NCBI GenBank assembly: GCA_040954595.2
Contig: CM082590.2
Span: forward strand, 4,526,001-4,590,000
Reading direction: 5' to 3'
DNA: 64,000 bases
From: Balanoglossus misakiensis
Taxonomy: Eukaryota > Hemichordata
Shown here: positions 13,101 through 25,100 of the stretch, in pieces
Layout of the letters: each line of letters starts with the position of its first letter
Numbering within the stretch: position 1 is the first letter of the stretch
Notes under the pieces: generated by a model
What the model was told of the DNA's origin: nothing
Databases searched by the model: none
Seen by the model: the letters and a program-made list of their open reading frames with translations, nothing else
Translations under genes and position numbers: made by a program

Positions 13101-16100
13101 GGTCGCGCAAATAACTGTGAAAGTGGAGTTCACTAAACAAATTGAATTCGCCCTTCTAATAAACATAAGAACTTTGTTTGTTGAATTTATGTGACCAATC
13201 TGATTAAAATCAGACGTAGAGTTAGGCGTTGTCTTTACCTATGGTGATCATTTTGGCTGTTCTGTTCTCTGGCTTGGCGTTTCTCGGGTGGACGGCCCCT
13301 ATCCAAACAAAAAAGCCAATAATCAGCCATAATAAAGACACCGCCTAATTCTACATCCGATTTAATCAGATAGTTATGTGCCAATCTGAAACGGTCTCTA
13401 AGCTCACAATGGCACATAATGCATGGGGCAAATGCAATCGCTAGTTTCCTTCACAAATAAAGATTTCGTCCAAATGGCAACTCTTCAGCCTTCAATGACA
13501 CAGATTCCACATATTCTTTGCAATTGAGTGTTCGCAAATGAAACATTTCAGCCTGGCCTTGTCACGACTCTGATATTCTCCCTGTATTCCCCATAGACAA
13601 GCACTATGTCCTTACTCTGGCATTGTTCTATGTCCATCGAGGTACAGTAACACGTTCATCTCCACACATGTGTGTTTACTCAATCAAGTAATTTCTACAG
13701 CAAAGATATCCATCGAAGAGCCAGAGGAAATATATATTACAATCAATCAACAGCTGACCAACCTCAAAGATTCAAATCACGCCTGAAGAATACACTTGTA
13801 GTACAAACACCACAGACTAAAGAAATCTGCACTTTTTGTTTATAAGGGCAACCAATGGCACTCTTTTCCATGACCATATTCACCTGAATTCCGGATTGAC
13901 TTATGACGCGGGATTTTCAATCTCTATTGTGTCGCTTTTGGGGTTTCAATTATTTGTTAACACTTTTATTTTCTATGACATTTGCAAACATCGATCTGGA
14001 TTTGTCAACAACCGCGCCACAGACTGTTACTGATCACAATAAACGGATAATTGAACATTTCATCCAACACTATGTTCTTATTCGTTTCGGTTTCAAATTT
14101 CTCTTTCTAACCTCAAATTGCAATAAGAGAAACAAAGGAGGAAACAAGCTTTATTGTTTGACACATGTTTTCTATTTCAAATGCATTAGGCTGGTATATG
14201 AAACAGAACTCATCACTCGGCATGAACTGAAAGCAGCAAATGCTCCAGCAAAGCCAGAGTTATGACCGTATGTACATGTATACTCATACACATCTGAATG
14301 TCAATTTTGCATTGGCTTTATGGCTGCCAACCAGAAAGTTTGTTTCAAGGTTTTGACAAATATCTTTGGAGTAGGCAAGTGACAGGCGCGCATCAGGAAA
14401 CTAATTATGTCTTATGAAACGCAGGGATGGTGTGATTTTCACTATTACCTACACAGTCATAAATTGCGACAACATGTGGTGGGAAGCTATTTAAAATAAA
14501 ATTAGACATGACCACAGCAACACGTGGCAAAGGCAAGCCAAATTCTGACAAGAACATTGCAATTGTACTGTTGAACTTGAAGGGCTTCCCAACAGGCAGC
14601 AATCTGGACTTGTCAATTGAAGACATAGCTGTTCTGCGGGGGGAGAGATGCGGGGAATTAGTATATCCCCCCTTGGTGGAACAGCTGCATTTCCACACTC
14701 CATAACTCCGATTTTCAGAAATTTAATTCCACTTTCCTCGGAAAATTCGGAACGTGTTTTGCTTTCCAAAAATCTACGCTGGACGCTCATTTGTGTATTA
14801 CGCCCTTTACGGTAACAATAAACTTAATCCGGAAACGCCTACACTAGATGATTTCATGTCTTCGTACCAACACAGAGAAATAAACTGTCGGGTTTAATCC
14901 CCCTGAAATTTTTCCTTGCCTCAATGCAAAATACAGAATGATTTTTCAAGACATTGACCAACCGCGTTATGGCAAGTGTCCACGGCTATTTAGCCAACAT
15001 CGCGAAACTTTTTATAGGCTTATATTGAGCATTTGTGAACAGAGAAACAGTTAGGCGTAGGTCACACTATATAGGGCTCACTCGATATACTCATGTCATC
15101 AATGGCGCGATTCAAGCGCCTATACCACCTGTTGCAGTCATCTCTACAACAAGCTGACTGACTAAATACTTGGAATCGGACAACAGTGTGATAAGGTTTA
15201 TTAGCGGAATCTAACCGACGTGCCAAGCTCAATGCAATGAAGGGCCGGGTTAACGCAGATTTGAGTCTTAGCAAGGCTGGCTTCTCTAGCTTGAGTGGTC
15301 GTTGCATCGAGCGGTCTGCATGGATGATACACGTCCTCCTATACCAGCGCAATCCCCACTGCAGTCACCACGACCTACTAGGATGTTCAGTTGCTGTCAT
15401 GCCCAGTCTACGCTACAGTGGGCTTCTTTGTTCATTAAAAAAATATTTTTAAGAATAGAATTTCAGGGATTTGTGGGCAATTTTTTGCCAACAAACAATG
15501 CACAAAAGCGCAGCACGACGAGAGCTTCCGTTTGAAGTTTTATAACCAGTTCGTATAATTTAATGTGGGGTGGCAGGCTATATATTTATTGATCATTACT
15601 GGAATAGAGGATTTTCTTCATGCTGTTATCAGTAAGAGGGGCTCTCGTTTATTGGTCCTATATTATGATACACACTAATATTTACATATAAATCTGCTGA
15701 TCTTGATCTCACATTCAACAAAACAAACAAATTAATTTCTCTTTTTAAATCATGACAAACTGTGCTTTTAAAGAAAAAAAAACATTGAAATATTAATTTT
15801 TTTAAGAATCCATAATTAACAAAAGAGGCTGTCATTGGTAATATTATATTGTAACGTCTGGGTTGTTGGGAATAAGGCAGAGGGATAGACGTTAATTATT
15901 TATTTTTATTTACCTATGTTCAAAAATGTGTGTTATTAATAATAAAACATGTCAACTGATGTGTGAGTGTAGAATAGAATTAGTGTGATTACAGTAACTT
16001 ACAGTATCCTGCACATCAACGCTGGCATTGGATTGCAGTAGAAGTCTCACTATGTCACCATAGCCCCACCATGCTGCTCTGTGTAACGGTGCCTGACCAG

Positions 16101-19100
16101 TCTGTGGGAATACAACAAAAATGCGTCACTGAAAATCCCTGACTATATTCTTGAAATGGAACACGCAATGTTTCATTACGCATGTACTGTAGCACACATT
16201 CTGAACATTCATTAGTGAGATGGCACAACATGTTTTGCCGAAACTTTGTTTTTTGAGGTGGGGGGGATAAATTAATAGTAGGATACATCCCAGTCCCCCT
16301 ACGCAATGGACATGAATGCATGATGTGGTGTTAGGGCTCTGTCCTTTGAGGGTACATTAACATCACAGGTATTCTTTTACTTGAGATTGATGATATGCAC
16401 GTCTGTTATTTTCATTTGAAGATGCCCTCTGTACAATACCTCAAACTGACAATGATCTAAATATTATAAAAGCCTAGACAGCAGTTTCACTACCCCTTAA
16501 AAGAGCATTGGAATTAGCCAATCAAAGAACGCCAATTATGAATCAAAGGTAAGAAATATGCGGAACCACTATTGACATTCAAATGATTATGGTGGACTTC
16601 AGCCAGACAACTTTTTTTAGTCTCGCCAGCCAGACCCCTCTCTCTGTCATTCGACGGCATAGCCACACGAAGTGCGCCACGAGCGGTAAAGCCACAAGAA
16701 TCGAGCATCGGAGACAACGTCGCCGCTTGTGACGCACTTCGTGTGCCTGGCCGCGACTTCAACTGAAAGCGAGGTGATGACGGTTTATGAAAGAATCCCA
16801 CTTTGTAGATTTTCGGTTGAAAAGTCATCCCAAGTTTGGCGATTATTCCGTTGAAAAGTGACGCTTGTTGGTGGCACATACCCGTAAACCTTCCTATGGG
16901 AGTACCCCCCCCCCCCCCGCCTGTTGTGCAGGATACATGGCACTCCTACAATTTACAATTATATATTTTCAGAGCTTTATTTCGCTTCGCCGTTGTTACT
17001 GACAACTATTACACTACAGTTTGTTTAAATATAAAATAAATGTGTCATCGTGCATGTAGCAAAAGTTCATGGTTAGGTCCCTAACTTTCCGGTCAAAAGT
17101 TAACTATTGGTAGATAATTTATCGAAATATCTAATTACGAATTTCGATATGAACACCCTGATCCCAACCTCTCGAATTACTGGACATTTTAATAAAATAT
17201 TGCTTTATAGTGGTATGATATTCAAAAGTGAATTGGTTGGTCTCAAAAGAGATAAGAATTTAACTTGGCCACAGGTATAGCCACGGTCCAAAAACTCTCC
17301 CTCAAACTCTTTCATACTCTTCATAATCCTATTATGTGTGTCGGTTTATTGCAGTAACACTAGTTTCGTGATTGACATCCCGAAGGTCGTCAACACTACA
17401 AAATATAAGTACAGTGTCACCTTTTTGGCCGTTTGGGCTATTGGTGAGTGAGCATGTAAAGCCTCTTACCTTATCATTAGCATTGACGTCAGCTCCACGG
17501 TCGATCAACACTTGTGCCGCTTCCAGTTTATTGTTGTAGGCCGCTACATGCAAGGCAGTGTATCCAGACTGAAATTGACAAATTCATTTGAATTAAAATG
17601 AACACAAGGTATGTTCCAATGTTGAACTTGTAAGGTGACATGGCTATAATTTCACTGGAATCGATTTGTAAATGTAAGTGTTGACTGATATTATGAGTTA
17701 AATGTGTGTAGCATCTATACATGTAGTTGTTTCAGACCAAAACACTCTATTGTTTCAGAGAACATTTATAACATGTCCTATAGACTTTTCTAACAAGTGT
17801 AACACTATACAATTCTAATATAATGTAGCGCACTATACATGTTTATGCACACTCATAGGTGCAACAGGTCTTAATATTATTTCATAAATTACATTGATAT
17901 TTTCGAATTTTCAATCACACCAAGTACTCTAACAGATAAACATGGCGGATGTGATACACCCGACACATACAATCCCTCGTGTTTCTCTGTTGATGTAAGT
18001 TGAAGTCTGGCCCACTATGAACCCAACATTGGCATGGGACATCTTGAAATTTTCAATCTCACCAAGTACTCTAACAGATAAACATGGCAGACTTGATACA
18101 CCAGACACATACAATCCCTCGTGTTTCTCTGTTGATGTAAGTTGAAGTCTGGCCCGCTATGAACCCAACATTGGCATGGGACATCTTGAAATTTTCAATC
18201 TCACCAATTACTCTAACCGATAAACATGGTGGACGTGATACACCCGACACACACAATCCCGTTTCTCTGTTGATGTAAGTTAATATTTAGGTATAGCCTG
18301 CTATGAACCCAACGTTGGTACGTACGGTACATCAATGTTATAATTATTTAATGTTGCTAGGAAACATCAGAAAAAGAATTGTCTAAACCAGTCTGGACAT
18401 TTCTCTCAAATTTGTCTTTAAAAAAAACGTTTGCAGTATCCATTGTAGGGAACCAAAATCATCTATGTCTTTTTATTTCAATTTTAAACTCTAAACGTTC
18501 TGGTTCACTGAATTTAACAAAAAATAGCGTCAAGGACACTGTGGTCCCATTTGAGGATTATGCGGAAACAGTGACACACCAGAATAAAAATTACAGGTGA
18601 CATTGCAAGCAGATCTGTAAGCAGCAATAGCGGGCCCAAGCCAACATAGCACATAGCAACTAACATAGCAATAAGCATATCTGCTCTGGATGCCAAGATA
18701 TGGAAAAGTAGGTCAAAGGTCACCTGAGGTTATGCAAAAAATTTGGGCAAGAAATTTTGACCATATACTGGTCCATGTTCAACAAAAACCAAACCTATAG
18801 CCCTATTGGTTAGCCTGGAATTAGGTATGCACATAATTAATGAGATATGCAGGTGTCACAGATGACCCCAAATTTTGGCTTTTCAATTTTAGTCCCAACC
18901 CTCCAAACGCCAAGTCTGTACCTGCTCTGGATGCCAAGATATGATAAAGTAGGTCAAAGGTCACCTGAGGTCATGTAAAATTTGGGCAAGAAATTTTGAC
19001 CCTATACTGGTCCATGTTCAACAAAAACCAAACCTATAGCCCTTTTGGTTAGCCTGGAATTAGGTATGCACATAATTAATGAGATATGCAGGTGTCACAG

Positions 19101-22100
19101 GTGACCCCCAATTTTGGCTTTTCAATTTTAGTGCCAATCCTCCAAACGCCAAGTCTGTACCTGCTCTGGATGCCAAGATATGGTAAAGTAGGTCAAAGGT
19201 CACCTAAGGTCATGCAAAATTTGGGCAAGAAATTTTGACCCTATACTGGTCCATGTTCAACAAAAACCAAACCTACAGCCCTATTGGTTAGCCTGGAATT
19301 AGGTATGCACATAATTAATGAGATATGCAGGTGTCACAGGTGACCCCCAATTTTGGCTTTTCAATGTTAGTCCCAACCCTCCAAACGCCAAGTCTGTACC
19401 TGCTCTGGATGCCGAGATATAGGAAAGTAGGTCAAAGGTCACCTGAGGTCACCCAAAATTTGGGCAAGAAATTTTGACCCTATACTGGTCCATGTCCCAC
19501 AAGAACGAAACCTCTAGCCCTATTAGTTAGCCCAGAATTAGGTATGCACATAATTAATGTGTTAAGCAGGTGTTACAGGTGAGCCCAAAATTTTGCCTTT
19601 TATTTTGGCCCCATTGTGCTCACTGACCAATAGACAGTCACTGTACAGGACTATTGCACAGACCAGAATTCCACAATAAGACGTGGACATAGCTTAACCA
19701 TAGAGGTATAAGTAAAGGTATAAATTTAATAAAAAGACTAAAAAATTCATAAAAAATAAAACATCCACGATATCGACTTAACACTTACAGGTCGGTGTGA
19801 GGTTGACATATGGTACATGCATACCGATTTCCAAAGCAATCTGACCAGTAATTGTTGACTTACAGAGTTTTGATAAATTTCACATTTTACAAGCTAATTT
19901 GCATATTTTTGGGCCTGGCAACTTCGTTTGGACAAACTCCCAGCTACAGCCCAGCCTGCACCTACACACCAAATATTGAGGTGATACGCGCAGCGGTTTT
20001 CAAGTTTTTGATGTGGACGGACATACAGACATACATCCATACATACATCCATCCATCCATCCATACATACACACAGACGCAACCCATCCCATAAGGTCCC
20101 ATGGTATATAGGCCTATACCAATGGGACCTAAAAACATAAAATGAAAATCGTGCAAATAAGTGTGAAAGTGGAATTCACTAAACAAATTGAATTCGCCCT
20201 TCTAATAAACATAACAACTTTGTTTGTTGAATTTATGTGACCAATCTGATTAAAACCAGATGTAGAGTTAGGCGTTGTCTTTACATATGGTGATCGTTTT
20301 AGCCGTTCAGTTCTCTGACTTGGCCGTTCTCGGTTGGACGGTCCCTTTCCGAACAGAAAGGCCAAGAATCAGCGATAGTAAAGCCACCGCCTAACTCTAC
20401 ATCCTATTTTACCAGATAGTTTTGTGACAATATGAGACGGTCTCTAAGCTTACAATGGCACACAATGCATGTGGCACATGCAATCACTAGTTTCCTTCAC
20501 AAATAAAGATTTCGTCCAAATGGCAACTCTTCAGCCTGCAATGACACAGATTCCACATATTCTTTGAGTGTCCGCAAATGAAACATTTCAGCCTGGCCTT
20601 GTCACGACTCTGATATTCTCCCTGTATTCCCCATAGACAAGCACTATGTCCTTACTCTGGCATTGTTCTATGTCCACCGAGGAACAGTAACATGTTGATC
20701 TCCAATGATGTGTGTTTATTCACTCTAGTAATTCCTACAGCTAAGATATCCATCGAAGAGCCAGAGCAAATAAATATTACAATCAATCAAAAGCTGACCA
20801 ACCTCAAAGATTCAAATCACGCCTGAAGAATACACTTGTAGTACAAACACCACAGACTAAAGAAATCTGCACTTTTTGTTTATAAGGGCAACCAATGGCA
20901 CTCTTTTCCATGACCATATTCACCTGAATTCCGGATTGACTTATGACGCGGGATTTTCAATCTCTATTGTGTCGCTTTTGGGGTTTCAATTATTTGTTAA
21001 CACTTTTATTTTCTATGACATTTGCAAACATCGATCTGGATTTGTCAACAACCGCGCCACAGACTGTTACTGATCACAATATACGGATACATGGACATTT
21101 CATCCAACACTATGTTCTTATTCGTTTCAGCTTCAAATTTCTCTTTCTAACCTCAAATAGCTATCAGAGAAACAAAGGAGGAAACAAGCTTTATTTTCTG
21201 ACACAATTTTGCTATTTCAAATGCATTAAGCTGGTATATCAAACACAGGAAAGGTTTGTGTTCTTCAATAAAGTCAAGGTCAAATCATTTGCCGCTTCAG
21301 ATTCGATACCTGTGTGACTTGGTTGTACGTGTGAAATGTTGAGTGAGGCAGTGCAAATACTTACCCATCCTAGGTATTCACCCCTTGCATTGACATCGTA
21401 ACCATCAGTTATCAACGATTGAATCCTTGCAACATCACCATTCTCAGCGGCTTTAATGAGATCCTATAACATTCAGTGAAACATACAATTGTTATTTTTT
21501 AATTATTCCGTCAAATATAAAATTCTTCAGTATTTGAACTGATCTTCGATAATGAATAAACAAAATCACAAACACCAAGAAAGTGCACTGTTACATCACA
21601 TTGTATAAACATTTTGCATCGATGATATGGTAACCCTTACGAAAAAAAATAGTGTCAAGGACACTGTGGTCCCATTTGAGGATTATGCCGAAACAGTGAC
21701 ACACCAGAATAAAAATTACAGGCGACATTGCAAGCAGATATGATCGTAGGATATAGAAATATGGAATGTAACAAGATTAACAAGGAACATGCCCAATAAA
21801 CTGTCAAATTGCAAAGCAATCTGGCATGTGGTTTTAAAGAAAAAATATAGCTGCAAGCAGCAATAGCAGGCCCAAGCCAACATAGAACATAGCAACATAG
21901 CAAAAAGCATATCTGCTCTGGATGCCAAGATATGGAAAAGTAGGTCAAAGGTCACCTGAGGTCATGCAAAATTTGGGCAAGAAATTTTGACCCTATACTG
22001 GTCCATGTTCAACAAAAACCAAACCTATAGCTCTATTGGTTAGCCTGGAATTAGGTATGCACATAATTAATGAGATATGCAGGTGTCACAGGTGACCCAT

Positions 22101-25100
22101 AATTTGGCTTTATTATTTTAGTCCCAACCCTCCAAACGCCAAGTCTGTACCTGCTCTGGATGCCAAGATATGGTAAAGTAGGTCAAAGGTCACCTGAGGT
22201 CATGCAAAATTTGGGCAAGAAATTTTGACCCTATACTGGTCCATGTTCCATAAGAACGAAACCTCTAGCCCTATTAATTAGCCCGGAATTAGGTATGCAC
22301 ATAATTAATGTGTTAAGCAGGTGTTACAGGTGACCCATAATTTGGCTTTTCAATTTTAGTCCCAACCCTCCAAATGCCAAGTCTGTACTAGCTCTGGATG
22401 CTGAGATACAGGAAAGTAGGTCAAAGGTCACCTGAGGTCACCCAAAATTTGGGCAAGAAATTTTGACCCTATACTGGTCCATGTTCCACAAGAACGAAAC
22501 CTCTAGCCCTATTAGTTAGCCCGGAATTAGGTATGCACATAATTAATGAGATATGCAGGTGTTACAGGTGAGCCCAAAAATTCGCCTTTTATTTTGGCCG
22601 CATTGTGCTTACTTACCAATAGACAGTCACTGTACAGGACTATTGCACAGACCAGAATTCCACAATAAGACGTGGACATAGCTTAACCATAGAGGTATAC
22701 GTAAAGGTATAAATTTAATAAAAAGACTAAAAAATTCATAAAAAATAAAAAATCCATGATAGTAACTTAACACTTACAGGTCGATGTGAGGTTGACATAA
22801 GGTACATGCATACCAATTTTTAAAGCAATCGGACCAGTAGTTGTTGACTTTCAGAGTTTTGATAGATTTCACATTTTACAGGCTAATTTGCATATTTTTG
22901 GGCCTGGCAACTTCATTTGAACAAACTCCCATCTACAGCCCAGCCTGCACCTACACACCAAATATTGAGGTGATACGCACAGCGGTTTTCAAGTTTTTGA
23001 TGTGGACGGACATACATACATACATACATACATACATACAGACGCAACCGATCCCATAAGGTCCCATGGTATATATGCCTATACCAATGGGACCTAAAAA
23101 GGGCCTGCTGCAAACTCCTCCCGCAAATCTGCAGCAGGATTCTGCAAACTCACTGCTAACTGTTGCTGCAAAGTGGCAAACAGTCCTGATTTTACCATGC
23201 AAATTAGGGGACTTGCAAATTTGCTGCAAACTTCCAGCAACAAGATTTTGAATACTGCAGTGAGTTCACAGCAATTTGAATACTGCAGTGAGTTCACAGC
23301 AATCAAGATTGCCACCTTGGAAATTTGAACATTGCAGTGAGTTTGCAGCAAAGCCAATTAACTAGGGGTACCATTGAACCCCCCACCCCCACCCACCCTA
23401 CCCCCGCACACAAACACACTTTTTCTCTGCTTGAAAATAAATGAAGCAATATTAGATAAAAGGTTATTTTTACATCTTAAAAAACTCCCCACCTACACTA
23501 TTGACGAAGGTGGTGCTCATGATTTAAGATAGTTATTTTGTTTACAATTGCTTTAAGAATTTCCAAATAATGTTGATTTTGCAATGACAAAGCCTTTGCT
23601 TCAGACTCGGTGTACATTCCAGATGTAGCACGATTGAGAAATTGCAGTTTTTACCATGAAATATCGTACCTCTACGAAAAACAACTGTCAAATAAATTAT
23701 CATTGGCCATTCAATGCACATACAAAGACGATCAGCTTCTATATTTAAACACGTTCACTCATGATTTAAACACAAGAAATGGATGCTTAGACACATGGCG
23801 ATATCCTTGTAATAATGTCAGGACGTTTATTAATAAATCAATCCCGGTTAAGAATGCAAACATAGTTCATTTCGTTGCAATATCCAACAGTACAGACAAC
23901 AAGTAACAGTAAATTTGCCTGGTGTTTAAAACTAAATGCGAGATGGTCATGAACGGAACTGAACTGACTCGCCGGCGCCCATTACAGCAACAATGAACAG
24001 TATGCCGTATGGACGGACGCGACTGACAACATGCAGCAAAGTCTAGCTAAAAGATTTACCTATCTTTTAACGATCAACTCATCAAACGGCAGCATCGCTG
24101 ATGGTATAAAATCGCCCTTTCCGAATGGATGAGGATGATAAACATGTCTGACCAACACTGGGACCGCTTACAACAAGAAAACCGTTAAAATATGGCGGGT
24201 GTACCTCGCGCATGCGCACAATGCTATTTTCGTGTCATAACCGGAAATAGAGCTCAGAGCTATAACAGTGATCGACTGTGAGTTAGGATCGACTGACGAT
24301 ATTTATAGAAGAAAAATATTGAAGTAGGATTTGAGTAACCATGAAATATACTCATTTTTGGAAAAAAAAGTATGCTTTATTAAATGTAGGGATCTTGTAC
24401 ACTATACTTGACCTAGCCTGGCCCCGGACCAGTGTTTAGAATTTCTATATATCTAAAACACACTAGTCTAGAATCTATCCGTTCGTAGTCGCATTCACCC
24501 TACTACCGTCTAGGAACGCAGAACCAAAATCTAGTAAGGCCATAAAAATGGTAATTTGAATGTGAATAGTCTCCAACTGAGCAATCTGACGTCAAGCGTC
24601 ACCACGTGATCATGATTATGTATCATTCGGGGCGGAGCAACATTGTAAACATAATTAACATTCAACGTCATCACCTCATTAACATTGATAGCCAATCAGT
24701 AGTCGGTCAACGTAAGTGATTGACTTCTCTGCAGCAAGCTTGTACAAGGTTGTGACATCTTGGTGACTTTCGTAACTAATCCACAAGTTCAATTTGAATA
24801 GTTATAAATATCAAATAATTTGCTGGTCTATCCTGGAATCAGAGCCAAAAATCTAACCTGGTCAACATTTAATTTGTAAAAAACTACTATCCAATGTGCT
24901 TGTTTTGCTCACCCCTCATTGTCAGCAATGGTAGATCACATTTGCTGAATGTGTGGCTGGAGACCATAGGACAGTATAGCCATGTACCCGGTACTAACAC
25001 TGGGCCCAGACAATCTCTTTGTACAGTGTAGTTGTGACCTTTAACCTATAGATTGCTTGGAAATCACAAGCTCATTCTGACCATTAACAAGTTGCAGTGA

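Larger units (their letters stand above)
9280..21236. repeat. Internal tandem duplication of a two-exon ankyrin module in gene A
   Basis: Unit 1 runs from about 9280 to 14204 (exons 6 and 5) and unit 2 from about 14204 to 21236 (exons 4 and 3). Matching landmarks include 9465-10340 with 14405-15352, 10741-10940 with 15961-16140, 12218-12480 with 17332-17600, and 13836-14200 with 20876-21236. Unit 2 is longer because of an inserted element at about 18523-20134, an extra 275-base stretch near 15350-15620 and a minisatellite expansion at 17920-18260. The exon phases (0-0) let the duplication add two repeats without a frameshift. Confidence 0.9.

Noticed and set aside
18681-19620. 240-base tandem units as a CRISPR-like array
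   Set aside because: The units are long, without unique spacers, in an animal intron; they are a satellite inside a mobile element.
23610-23906. 98-codon open frame inside the CCCTTACG element
   Set aside because: No recognised domain and no paralogue in the window; not enough to call a gene.
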